Assembly (NCBI GenBank): GCA_023393235.1
Contig: JAEWMH010000190.1
Span: forward strand, 17,575-81,574
DNA from: Bacillota bacterium
Lineage (GTDB): Bacteria > Bacillota > Bacilli > Paenibacillales > NBRC-103111
DNA: 64,000 bases
Direction: 5' to 3'
Of this stretch, positions 43,860 through 53,200 are shown piece after piece. A model generated the notes under the pieces. It ran no database searches. It had not been told where the DNA came from and worked only from the letters and a program-made list of their open reading frames with translations. Both the position numbers and the translations under genes were made by a program. Numbering within the stretch: the first letter of the stretch is position 1; every line of letters starts with the position of its first letter.

Positions 43860-45236
43860 TTATTCGCTGGCTGCCTTGGTCAGCGCTTCTTCATGCTTCT
43901 TGGCGAAGTCCTCCGGCGTTACGGCTTTGCCGAAGATGGCCTGGATCATATTGAGATGCGCCTCAGCGGCGGAGGGTTTCATCTGCACATCGGCAAACAG
44001 CGTGATACTGCTGGCATTGTTCAGCTCCTTGAGGAGATCAATATACAGGGCGGGCAGCTGCACAGCCGAGGTATCCACCTTGGTTGCCGGTATGACGCCT
44101 GCGTCGGTGACGGAAACCTTGCCCCATTGCTCCACGAAATACTCCACGAACTTCTTGGCTTCCTCTTTCACCTTGGAGTTCTGGGCTACGAACAGGCCAA
44201 CACCGGGACCGCCCACCCAGCTGTTTACATCGCTCTTGCCTCCGCTGACGGTGGGGAATTTGAAGAAGCCGACATTGTCTTTAAACGCCTTGGGCACATC
44301 CGGGTTGGTGGTAAAGTTGGGCAGCTCCCAGGTTCCCATCATGTACATGGCTGCTTTTTCGTTCATAAACTCGGACTTGCCCTCATCGTTGGACAGCCCG
44401 TTGAAGCCCTTGTTGAAGGCGTTGAGATCTACCAGCTGCTGGATTTCCTTGGCCGCCCGGATCAGGCTGGGCTCCTCGAAGGAGGCACTGCGGTCAACGG
44501 CCTTCTTCAGCGGGTCCGTGCCGCCGATGCGATTGGCCAGGTACATGTACCACAGAGACCCGGTCCACCGGTCCTTATTGCCCAGAGCAATAGGAGCGAC
44601 ATTGTTCTTGGCCAGTGTTTTGACAACCTCGAGGAATTCATCGTACGTGCCGGGCACCTTCAACCCGTATTTGGCAAAAAGCGCCTTATTATAATAAACC
44701 GGGGTAATGTTCAGCTCCAGGGGGTAGGCGTAGGTTTTGCCGGCAATGGCATACGCCTCCGTAGTGCCTGCAACAAATTTATCCTTCAGCTTGCCCTGCA
44801 GCCCGTCGTCCAAAGTGGCGAACAGATTGCCCTTCACATACGGCTCCAGGAATCCGGCCGCCCAGGTCATGCCCACATCCGGCAGCTGGTTGGAGGCGGA
44901 CAGCACCTTCAGCTTGCTTTTGTACTGCTCGTTCTCCAGGATTTCCTGCTTCACGGTTACGTTAGGGTTGGCCTTGGTGTAGTCGTCGATGATTTTGTTA
45001 ACGATTACATTTTGCTGCTTGGAGCTTCCTGCCGGCCACAGATGCATGAAGTTAATGGTGACCTTCTCCGCCTTGGCAGTCGGTTGAGCGGTGGCTTGGG
45101 CAGACGCTGCAGCTGTAGCTGCCGGTGCAGATGATGCTTTGGACCCTTCCTCATCCTTGTTCGAGGCACAGCCCGCCAGTGAAACCGCTCCCAGCATGGA
45201 CAGCGCCAACAGACCAGCAAACGCTTTTTTGACCAT
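43860..45236 (-). CDS. Sugar-binding lipoprotein of ABC importer
   Basis: 458 residues. The lipobox is LAGC near residue 23; an Ala/Ser/Thr-rich linker follows. The family-1 solute-binding fold is shown by FMHLWPAGSSKQQNVIVNKII, LPDVGMTWAAGFLEPYV, YAYPLELNITPVYYNKALFAKYGLKVPGTYDEFLEVVKTLA and MNEKAAMYMMGTWELPNF. It delivers an oligosaccharide or glycoside of unknown identity to the two permeases. GGGGGAAG precedes the ATG. It is 119 bp downstream of the response-regulator gene and probably under its control. Confidence 0.93.
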   Translation of the reverse strand: MVKKAFAGLLALSMLGAVSLAGCASNKDEEGSKASSAPAATAAASAQATAQPTAKAEKVTINFMHLWPAGSSKQQNVIVNKIIDDYTKANPNVTVKQEILENEQYKSKLKVLSASNQLPDVGMTWAAGFLEPYVKGNLFATLDDGLQGKLKDKFVAGTTEAYAIAGKTYAYPLELNITPVYYNKALFAKYGLKVPGTYDEFLEVVKTLAKNNVAPIALGNKDRWTGSLWYMYLANRIGGTDPLKKAVDRSASFEEPSLIRAAKEIQQLVDLNAFNKGFNGLSNDEGKSEFMNEKAAMYMMGTWELPNFTTNPDVPKAFKDNVGFFKFPTVSGGKSDVNSWVGGPGVGLFVAQNSKVKEEAKKFVEYFVEQWGKVSVTDAGVIPATKVDTSAVQLPALYIDLLKELNNASSITLFADVQMKPSAAEAHLNMIQAIFGKAVTPEDFAKKHEEALTKAASE

Positions 45237-45355
45237 TCCAACTTCCCCCTTGGGTATCGTCGCCGCCGCGCAACGCTCCGGCAGCTGTGTCTTTATCGTA
45301 GCATGGCCGTTTTGTTCCCGTAAGGTTACAGCTTTTGGGGAAAATACCTTATTTT

Positions 45356-46153
45356 TTAGATGGGGCCGTTGTCCCCCGACATCTGCTTGCGGTATTGGCT
45401 GGGGCTTACCCCCGTATTTTCCTTGAACAGCTTGATGAAGTATTTGGGGGTCAGGTACCCCACCTGCGCGGCAATTTCACCAATGGGCAAAGCCGTGGCG
45501 AGCAGCAGCTCCTTGGCCTTCTGCAGCTTACAGCGGGTGACATATTCCAGGAAGGTCAACCCGGTCTGCTCCTTGAACAAAAAGCTGAAATAGCTGGCGT
45601 TCAGGTGCACCTCCTCCGCTACCTCCCGCAGGCCTAAGGGGGCCTGGAGATGGCTCTCCACATAACGCATGGCCTTCAGCACCGGCTCACCGATCCGCCC
45701 TTCGCCGCTTTCCTGGAGCTCCAGCAGGGTTTGATCCACCATCCTTTCCATCGCCTGCTGGCGGTGGCGGCTTTGGTCCAGCTTCAGAGCCTGCTCTACC
45801 GTTTCCACGAGCTTGCGCTTCTCCAGAGGCTTCAGCAGATACTGGAACACCCCCAGCCGGATGGCATGATGGGCATATTCGAATACGGCATGGCCCGAAA
45901 TAATAATGACCACCGGGCTGGCTCCCTTGGCCTGGGCATTCTCCACCAGCGTAAGCCCGGTGATCTCCGGCATGCGGATATCGGTGATCAGGAGATGTAC
46001 CTGCTCCTCCTCCAGCACCCGCGTGGCTTCAGCCGCACTGCCCGCAGTAATGACCCGGACCGCACCGGACAAGTCCGTTTCCAGCGTTTTTTTGACCCCG
46101 TCCCGAGTTCTTGGCTCATCATCCACCACCAGTACAGTCTTAAGCGAATTCAT
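45356..46153 (-). CDS. YesN-type AraC response regulator
   Basis: 265 residues. The receiver has VVDDEPRTRDGV, LLITDIRMPEITG (phosphoacceptor Asp) and LLKPLEKRKLVE. The C-terminal AraC domain has LREVAEEVHLNASYFSFLFKEQTGLTFLEYV and IGEIAAQVGYLTPKYFIKLFKENTGVSPSQYRKQM. Its ATG overlaps the stop of the sensor kinase gene. It is the expected activator of the downstream sugar ABC importer. Confidence 0.93.
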   Translation of the reverse strand: MNSLKTVLVVDDEPRTRDGVKKTLETDLSGAVRVITAGSAAEATRVLEEEQVHLLITDIRMPEITGLTLVENAQAKGASPVVIIISGHAVFEYAHHAIRLGVFQYLLKPLEKRKLVETVEQALKLDQSRHRQQAMERMVDQTLLELQESGEGRIGEPVLKAMRYVESHLQAPLGLREVAEEVHLNASYFSFLFKEQTGLTFLEYVTRCKLQKAKELLLATALPIGEIAAQVGYLTPKYFIKLFKENTGVSPSQYRKQMSGDNGPI

Positions 46154-47895
46154 GCGTTCTCCCCTTCTCCACTTGGAATCTCAAACTGCACCACCGTGCC
46201 CGCTCCCGGTGTACTCTCCACGGACAAAGCCCCCGCCTGATCATGGTAATACAGCTCCAGCCGTCTCTTCACATTGCGGAGCCCCAATCCCGTTCCCTTC
46301 GTGGAAACTGACGTGCCCGAGCGGATGGACAGCAGCAGGCTCTCCAAGGCTTTGGCTTCCATTCCAGCTCCATTGTCCTCTACAATGACGGCAAGCCGGT
46401 GACCATCCTGCTGCCCGAGCTCCTCGATAGCGATGCGGATGCTTCCGCCTTCCACCTTGCCCTCTATGCCGTGGACAATGGCGTTCTCCACCAGAGGCTG
46501 GATCAATAGCTTGGGGATAGGCGTAGCCCGGCAGGAATCCGGACAATCCACGGACCAGAACAGCCGCAGGCCGAAGCGCATCCGCATGATGTGCAGGTAC
46601 CGCTCAATATGCTCCAGCTCATCGCCGATGGTGACCCATTCCTGCTTGCCGGAGCCGCCGATGACATAACGGAACATATGGGACATGGCCACCACCAAAT
46701 CCGCCAGCTCCTCCTCCCCCTTGTCGGACAGCGACCAATAGAAGGCCTCCAGCGTGTTGTACAAAAAATGCGGGTTAATCTGCGCCTGCAGGGCCCGGAG
46801 CTCGGTCTGGCTTTGGACCAGCTCCTTCTCGTAGACCAGCTTAATGAGGGCGTTGATATTGTCCGCCATCTGGTTATACGTATGGTTCAGTTCCTGCAGC
46901 TCCATGGTGCGGGAACGCTCCAGGTTGGGCTTCAGGACACCGTCCCGGGCGCCGCGCATGGCCTTGATCAGCCGTAGAATCGGCCGGGTAATAAGCCCCG
47001 AGAGCAGATAGGACAGCACAATAAACAGCACAAAACCCGCCGCCCCCGAAAGCAGCAAGGCCTGCCGGAGGACGGAGATTCCTTTGGTCACATCGCGGAC
47101 GGGAGTGAGTATCATCAGGGTCCAGCCGGTGGATTCCGAGGGTTGCTTCACCAGAATGTATTCCTCTCCGTTAATCGGAACCGTAGAGCTGGTGCTGTCC
47201 AAGAGCTCCTTCACGGGAAGGGGGGTTTTGGTATTCACCGCAATGGGAGAGCCGTCGTGATCGGCCAGAATCATCATCTCGGTCATGCGGCCCAAGGGAT
47301 ACGGCGTCTGGAAATCGAAGTAGGACCGGTCCAGACTCAGCAGCAAATAACCGCCGTGGGAGTACCAGCGGTCCATCAGATTGATCCGGCGCAGGGATAA
47401 TACCGACGAAGAATCGCCCGGGTCAATGCCCAGCCAGGCCAGTCGGCCCAAACCCGCATCGGCGGCTTGAACATCCTTCGGGCTTACCCGGGCGCCCAGG
47501 CTTTGATCATCCATGGGAAACAGCCTGCGCCCGTCGGCGGCATACAGCTCCACCCGGTTCACCCCGGTGGAATAGGACTGGAAGCGGCTGATCACCTGAA
47601 GCAGCCCCTGACGCTGGGTGAAGTCGGCCTGTCTGCCTTTCAGCTCACGCAGCAGCAGCTCCTGCACATATCCGTCGGTCATAATCTGAGCCGTCAGCGC
47701 ATTGGTCTGCTCCAAGAGCGCATCCAGCCGTCCGTTAGCCTGCACCGCCGTCTGCTCGATATGCCCGCTGGAGTTATTCTTCAAGAGAAGGGATACCGAT
47801 TGATACGTGCTGGCCCCGAATACACAAAGAACCACCGTCATCACCCCAACAAAACCCACCAGAATCTGGCTTCGCATGGTATGAATTCTGAGCAA
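46150..47895 (-). CDS. YesM-type sensor histidine kinase
   Basis: 581 residues. TM1 (~10-33), a large extracellular sensor (~35-285), TM2 (~287-310), HAMP (ITRPILRLIKAMRGARDGVL), then the YesM-type kinase motif LRALQAQINPHFLYNTLEAFYW with the phosphoacceptor His, and ATPase motifs PLVENAIVHG, VEDNGAGM and GTGLGLRNVKRRLELYY. The start is a TTG at 47895 with a weak site (GGTGG); this is uncertain by a few codons. A cre-like palindrome lies 34 bp upstream. Confidence 0.92.
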   Translation of the reverse strand: MLRIHTMRSQILVGFVGVMTVVLCVFGASTYQSVSLLLKNNSSGHIEQTAVQANGRLDALLEQTNALTAQIMTDGYVQELLLRELKGRQADFTQRQGLLQVISRFQSYSTGVNRVELYAADGRRLFPMDDQSLGARVSPKDVQAADAGLGRLAWLGIDPGDSSSVLSLRRINLMDRWYSHGGYLLLSLDRSYFDFQTPYPLGRMTEMMILADHDGSPIAVNTKTPLPVKELLDSTSSTVPINGEEYILVKQPSESTGWTLMILTPVRDVTKGISVLRQALLLSGAAGFVLFIVLSYLLSGLITRPILRLIKAMRGARDGVLKPNLERSRTMELQELNHTYNQMADNINALIKLVYEKELVQSQTELRALQAQINPHFLYNTLEAFYWSLSDKGEEELADLVVAMSHMFRYVIGGSGKQEWVTIGDELEHIERYLHIMRMRFGLRLFWSVDCPDSCRATPIPKLLIQPLVENAIVHGIEGKVEGGSIRIAIEELGQQDGHRLAVIVEDNGAGMEAKALESLLLSIRSGTSVSTKGTGLGLRNVKRRLELYYHDQAGALSVESTPGAGTVVQFEIPSGEGENA

Positions 47896-47928
47896 GGGCC
47901 CCGACCACCATTTCCTTTTTTTATAAAA

Positions 47929-47946
47929 GATGTAAGTGCTTACATC
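47929..47946 (-). promoter_or_regulatory. cre-like palindrome upstream of the YesM/YesN/ABC operon
   Basis: GATGTAAGTGCTTACATC is a palindrome of two 8-nt arms and resembles the catabolite-responsive element TGTAARCGYTTACA with one mismatch, or a LacI-family operator. Its position 34 bp upstream of the first start suits repression by CcpA. Confidence 0.6.
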
Positions 47947-48083
47947 CGCATTATACAGAAAGTCCGGTGGATTGGGAAGGGGGAAAGGGGCAGTACCCCT
48001 GCCAATCTTAAAGGAGATTGCCGCGGGATATTACTTGTCCAAACTCTGAACATATGGCTAGATCCCATGTAATGCAATAAGGA

Positions 48084-48106
48084 ACGCATCCCTTATGTGG
48101 ATGCGT
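48084..48106 (-). terminator. Probable terminator of the toxin gene
   Basis: ACGCATCC (48084-48091) pairs with GGATGCGT (48099-48106), 37 bp after the toxin stop. On the minus strand the stem continues into TTCCTTATTG; the T run is weak. Confidence 0.5.
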
Positions 48107-48142
48107 CCCCTCTCATTCTTGCTTTACTGTTCTTTCAGTGTT

Positions 48143-48469
48143 TTAGAACAATTTTCTACACTGGTTCAAAATTCTGTTCAGGTCATGTTCATGCAGGTAT
48201 CCAATTTTCTTAATGAAGTCCGAATTTGGAATAGCGGTTAACTTGGTTGTGCGGGCTACAGAAGCATTAAGCAGCCCTGCTTCCTTCCAATATTCAATAA
48301 TAACATCGTATTCACTACGCGGGGCAGTACTTGTAACAGGTGCAGAAAGAACGTCAATATCAATGGCCAGCTCTGTTCCCACAATGACAATAGGACGGTT
48401 TTTGTATTCGCCCACATTCCGGAAATAAACCTTGGCAAGCCAAACCTCGCCCTGTTTATATGTGGTCAT
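48143..48469 (-). CDS. MazF/PemK-like toxin
   Basis: 108 residues from ATG 48469. The MazF-like core is YKQGEVWLAKVYFRNVGEYKNRPIVIVG, then DIDVLSAPVTSTAPRSEYDVIIEYWKEAGLLNASVARTTKLTAIPNS. MazF/PemK proteins are ribosome-independent mRNA endonucleases. The start overlaps the upstream antitoxin gene by 14 nt, so the two are coupled. An alternative longer reading to 48526 lies inside the antitoxin and is unlikely. Confidence 0.8.
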   Translation of the reverse strand: MTTYKQGEVWLAKVYFRNVGEYKNRPIVIVGTELAIDIDVLSAPVTSTAPRSEYDVIIEYWKEAGLLNASVARTTKLTAIPNSDFIKKIGYLHEHDLNRILNQCRKLF

Positions 48470-48626
48470 ATGCATCGTCCTTGTCATTGAGCCAGAAGTT
48501 GTAATTCTCTCCCAACACATGAGCATCTGGAAGCAAATAAAGTTCCTTTAATTGTTGAAGCAGCAGCTTTCTTTCTTCATCAGTTAGCTGAGCAATTTCT
48601 TCCATAATTTTTTTTGCTGTGGCCAT
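48456..48626 (-). CDS. Putative antitoxin partner of the MazF-like toxin
   Basis: 56 residues from ATG 48626, with AAGGAG 8 nt upstream. It is helical and charged (KIMEEIAQLTDEERKLLLQQLKEL) and ends in an acidic segment LNDKDDAYDHI that could block the toxin, as acidic C-termini do in MazE-type antitoxins. No DNA-binding domain is obvious in so short a protein, yet two palindromes lie directly upstream. The identification rests on the toxin overlap. Confidence 0.65.
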   Translation of the reverse strand: MATAKKIMEEIAQLTDEERKLLLQQLKELYLLPDAHVLGENYNFWLNDKDDAYDHI

Positions 48627-48639
48627 ATTGTTCAACTCC

Positions 48640-48695
48640 TTATACAGACTCCTGTATAAAACCATTGTAACACAGAATATCTGAATCCAGATATT
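48640..48695 (-). promoter_or_regulatory. Two 8-4-8 palindromes upstream of the antitoxin gene
   Basis: TTATACAG-ACTC-CTGTATAA (48640-48659) and AATATCTG-AATC-CAGATATT (48676-48695) are both perfect 8-bp inverted repeats with 4-nt spacers, centres 36 bp apart. The nearer one starts 14 bp upstream of the start codon. They are likely operators for autoregulation. Confidence 0.6.
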
Positions 48696-48805
48696 TGTGA
48701 GCATAAACATGACAGAACACAATAGCAGGGCTTACAATATTCAAATAACCTTACGATATATAAAAAGCACGTCCCAAAGATCATTGCCGGGAAGAGGGTT
48801 AGGAG

Positions 48806-49375
48806 ATGAGCTGGAGTAAACTGAAGCAGCAGTTGGAGGGGTTCCTCAGTCCGGCATTAACGGACAGGGTCGGCTACCGGGCAACCGGCTACCGCTACTT
48901 GCTTGACCGGCCGGGGATTTGTTACCTTGCCGTAGATAAGAAGGATATCCTGAATATGAATGACCGGACCAGCCCCATCCGCTGGTATGAGACGGAGCAG
49001 GAGGTCCGGAACGATCCGGATATCTGCATTCCTGTAGAACCGGAGGAGATTGAGGCTGTCCAAATCGAGACCAAAGGGGCTGTTCCGGAGGCGCGTCTTC
49101 CTGTCATAGCCAGGAGCAGAAAAAGCGCCGTCCACGCCAAACAGCTGATGCTGGCCCAGGCCGCGCTAAGTAAATCCAACTTTACCGCCGCCGCTACCAC
49201 CTTTTTATCGACTTCCATCGAAGACAGTCTGGAGAGTCGGGATATCCTGTTGAACATTCTGGCCCTGATCGACAGACGGGTAGGCAAAAAACGGATCGTG
49301 AATATGGCCGGCAAGATAAAGGCCAAACATTCGGCCGTGCAATATTTCTATGAGCTGCGGCGCAGTACGTTATGA
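48806..49375 (+). CDS. SF0329-like hypothetical protein
   Basis: 189 residues from ATG 48806 with GGTTAGGAG upstream. The N-terminal ~90 residues (KQQLEGFLSPALTDRVGYRATGYRY, then GICYLAVDKKDILNMND) resemble the small SF0329-type family of unknown function; the C-terminal half is helical with a basic end. The gene is divergent from the toxin-antitoxin pair and converges on the protease gene. The assignment is tentative. Confidence 0.6.
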   Translation: MSWSKLKQQLEGFLSPALTDRVGYRATGYRYLLDRPGICYLAVDKKDILNMNDRTSPIRWYETEQEVRNDPDICIPVEPEEIEAVQIETKGAVPEARLPVIARSRKSAVHAKQLMLAQAALSKSNFTAAATTFLSTSIEDSLESRDILLNILALIDRRVGKKRIVNMAGKIKAKHSAVQYFYELRRSTL

Positions 49376-49400
49376 AACGGGGTATTTATGCTTTCTATTG

Positions 49401-50192
49401 TCAAGTGCCGAAGTCTGCGGCAGCGGCGTAGAGGAGCTGCCGGACCTGAGCTGTGGTCAGGTCGGGATATTCGGTCAGGAGCTCAGCCGCAACCCCTGAA
49501 ATATAAGCCGCGGAATAGCTGGTCCCGGAAGCTGGCAGTCGGTTGCCTTTTATGGTGGCTGTGGGCAGTCTCTCTCCGGGAGCCAGCAGATCCACTGCCT
49601 CATAACGGTTGGAGAAGTCTGCCGGAGCGCTGTTCGCTTCATTCGCCGCACCCACACATAAAACGCTGCTGTATGCACAGGGATAATAAACGGTATCATC
49701 CCCGTCATTTCCCGCGCTGGAAATAACCAATACCCCCTGTTTCTCCGCCCATTCCACCGCATCCCGCAAAGGAGGCGTATCGGTCAGAACGCCGGAGCTG
49801 ATATTCACGATGTTACAGTCATAGACCTCCACCGCGTCGCGAATGATCCTTGCCAGCATGGCAGAGTCACCCTTGATGGTGCCGCCCTCTTCGTTTTTTC
49901 CGTAATAGACCAACGGAACCAGGATCGACTCCGGGTAAAGCCCCTCTATCCCGGCTGCCTTGCTGCCTACAATGATCGAAGCGATGGCCGTACCGTGGCC
50001 GATTGTGTCGGCAGTGGTTTGATTAGGCAGAATGTAGTTTTGCCCGGGGGACAGATTTGTCTTCAGGATAGCCTTTTCGGAAATGCCGGTATCAATGACT
50101 GCAACACGCACTGGTTCAGCCTCGGCAGCCATAACGGATCCGGTCCATAGCAAAGCAATCAGCACTGTAGCGAATAAAATATACCTCTTCAT
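49401..50192 (-). CDS. Subtilisin-family serine protease
   Basis: 263 residues. A signal peptide (~1-22) precedes the S8 domain. The catalytic triad is clear: Asp in VAVIDTG, His in IGHGTAIASIIVG and Ser in SGTSYSAAY; the oxyanion Asn is in SSAGND. There is no obvious propeptide, so it is a compact secreted subtilase. It is the last gene after the 2200-residue SLH protein, with a hairpin between them, and may mature or shed that surface protein (inference from order only). AAAAGGGTGAG precedes the ATG. Confidence 0.9.
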   Translation of the reverse strand: MKRYILFATVLIALLWTGSVMAAEAEPVRVAVIDTGISEKAILKTNLSPGQNYILPNQTTADTIGHGTAIASIIVGSKAAGIEGLYPESILVPLVYYGKNEEGGTIKGDSAMLARIIRDAVEVYDCNIVNISSGVLTDTPPLRDAVEWAEKQGVLVISSAGNDGDDTVYYPCAYSSVLCVGAANEANSAPADFSNRYEAVDLLAPGERLPTATIKGNRLPASGTSYSAAYISGVAAELLTEYPDLTTAQVRQLLYAAAADFGT

Positions 50193-50212
50193 GTTCTCAC
50201 CCTTTTCGTGGT

Positions 50213-50240
50213 AAAGAGGCGGAGTTCCCTCCGCCTCTTT
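50213..50240 (-). terminator. Hairpin between the SLH protein and the protease
   Basis: AAAGAGGCGGAG (50213-50224) pairs perfectly with CTCCGCCTCTTT (50229-50240) around four bases. On the minus strand the T tract after the stem is short, so termination may be partial and allow some protease transcription. Confidence 0.7.
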
Positions 50241-50247
50241 TTACCTT

Positions 50248-53200
50248 TTACGGATTTGTGACCGTGATAAATTTATAGTCTTGGTAGGTTTCATTCTGTG
50301 GTACAGAAGCAGGTGATGTTCCATCGTAGCTGGTGCTGACAGTGATGTTGGCAATTTTTGTGTTTCCATTGGTAACAAAATACTTAACCGTACTGTCCCG
50401 AGGACCACAATATGCCGCGTAATCGTAACCGCGAGTTTCCAAGGTGCCTTTCTTCAGTATGACAGTGTACACATAATCTATGATACCGACACACACACCA
50501 TAGCTCTTGCCGCCACTTCCTGCAACACCGCCAAAGGCTCGCACGTTAGGCCCGTTAATGGTGAAGTAATTCCCGCCCGCTCCAACTCGGATACCGCTGT
50601 TCATGTAGGTTCCCCCAGTGCCACTGGTTACGCTCAGAGTACCCGTTCCTTCTATGACCAGGGCGCTGTTTGTATAGATACCGAATACATTGGACACGGC
50701 AGCGTTGTACGTGGTGTTTGTTACTGTGCTTGTGCCCGTGTTTACGATGCCCAGGCTTCCCTCGCTGTATATGGCTGCACTTAGATAGGAAGTGCTGTAC
50801 GTCCCGGCGATGGTTGCGTTGTTAAGATACAACGTGCCTGCATTATTAATATATCCGCCTTCATAAGTAGTTGTTGAGCTGGGATCAAACTGCACACTGG
50901 CGGAACCATCACCAAGGATGTCGTTCATATTCTCCGTGGTCACTTTTATTCCGGCAACATAGAGCACCACTTTCTCGTGGACCTCGCCCGTATAACCTGC
51001 AGCAGCCCAACGGGCATACAGAGTATGATCGGCAGAAAGCTCTACATGGGTCGTGCTGGTGACCTTCGTGCCGCCGCTTGTGGCCGTAAACCAGCCAAGG
51101 AAATGGTGCCCCGTATAAGTCGGAGCAGGAAGATCACCATACATTCTGCCTGCAAAAACAGACGTGGAGGCTGTGCCAACCGTACCTCCGTTAGCATCGA
51201 AGTTTACCGTATAGGCAGGTATGACAGACCACACGGCCACCAATGTAATATTCTCCGCAGGCATGGTGGTGAAAACATAATTCGTACCATTCAGCTGCCA
51301 CCCGGCAAAGGTGTAGTTTTCCTTGGTTGGTGCTGCAGGGGCAGTCACTGCTGTACCATATGCCTTGGTAATAGATGCCACTTCACTGCCGCCATTACTG
51401 TCAAAGGTGACGGTATATTCATTGGCTGTCCAATCGACGGTAAATGTCGTATTAGCCGCAGGCATGGTCATATTTGCCGTATAGCCGGACCACTGATGAA
51501 AGGTATACCCTGCTTTGGTAGGGATATGGCTTGGCTTGGTAATGGGTGCACCATACTTCACACTGCCATAGGTTGCCCCAGTGTTATCCACTGTGCCGCC
51601 GTTGCCATCCCATGTTACGTTGTAACTGTTACGGGTGTAGTACACCTTTAATACCAAGCTGCCGTCTGCCGTAACTGTGCCGGAGGAAACCGTGCCGCCG
51701 ACATTGGGCTCATAGGTAAATCCGGTATAACTCTTAGCGGCGGCATAAACCGTAGCCCCCATGGTGCCGTTCAAATTCTCCGTCTCGCCGGGCGCAGCAG
51801 GATAGCTTCCGTCCAGCTCCTCCTTGAAGTGTTCCACCGTATAAGCAATGCTACTGTCTGCTGTCCAGGCAGCAGTCAGGATGATATTTTCCGCAGGCAT
51901 GGTACTGAAAGTATAGGCATTGCCATTCAGAGTCCAACCGGCAAAGGTATAGCCTGTTCGCGTAGGTGCAGCCGGCTCAGTAACAGCTGTGCCGTATTCT
52001 TGAGTAATGGCCGCCACTTCACTGCCGCCATTGCTGTCGAAGGTGATGGTGTACTGCACCACATTCCATTGTGCGGTCAGAGTGACATCTCTTGCAGGCA
52101 TAGTGGCAGGGACCGGTGCTTCCACACCGTTTTCCAGCCAACCAGCAAAGGTGACGCCTGCTCTCGCAGGATCGGGCTGCTGCACAATCGAATCACCGAA
52201 TTTAATGGTGAATACGGCATCCTCTTCACCATTCCCCAGTGCGTAGGTCAATGTATACATGTTGCGGGTATAGTAGTACTTCACCACGGTGGAGCCGTCA
52301 CCCTTGATGGTTACCGTCTGTGCAGAAGGCGCGGTGAACCCTGTGTAGCTTTTGGTCTCCGGGCTCACATGGGCATTACCGCTTCCTGTTTTGACTTCCG
52401 TTTCGGCAAGGATGTAGGCACCCCCAGTCAACCCTTCCTGGTAGTGCTCAACAGTATACTTGGTGTCATGCCGTGTTTCCCAAACAGCGGTAAAGGTCAA
52501 GTCATTGGCCGGCATAACCGCGGGGATGGCGCTGTTCCAGTGCAGGAAAGAGTAACCGGGAGCGGCAGGGCTACTCCACTGGATTTTTGCACCCACGGGG
52601 TATTGGACAGCCACGCTTCTGTTGCCCGCTTCCGCACCATAGTTGAAGGTCACGCTATAACGATTGCGTTCATAATAGACCTGAACCACCGTATTGCCAT
52701 CGGCTAGAATGGTCTTTTGCTGGATGGCCTTGGGCGTAAAGCCTGCATAACTCTTTGCCTGGGCGTCAGTAGCCTGGTTAGTAACACCGTTTAGGGTCTG
52801 GCGCTCCTCCAGCACATACATGCCATCCAGTCCCTCCTGATAGTGCTCCACGGTATACGATGCCATATTGGGGGTCCACTTCGCATACAGGGTCACATTC
52901 CCGCCGGGCATCGTGTCAGGAATGGTATAAGCAGTCCCGGTATAGGCCTCATTGGTGTACCAGCCGGCAAAGGTATAACCCGCTTTGGTGGGATTGGCAG
53001 GTCTCAGCGCAGAGATGTCCGCTCCGGCCAGCTTGCAGATCATATCCACTGCGCTGCCGCCTTTGGAATCAAAGACGATGGTTTTCCCATTGGCAAAATC
53101 GCTCCATTTCAGCGTAATGGTCCGGCTTAGGGTCTCGGTGGAGAAGGCCAGAGGAGCCCCCTTCCAAGTCAGCTTCATTTCGCTTTTGAGCGTACTGTCG

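Noticed and set aside
43893..45134. 413-codon open frame on the + strand
   Set aside because: It is the shadow of the sugar-binding lipoprotein gene, which has clear family motifs on the other strand.
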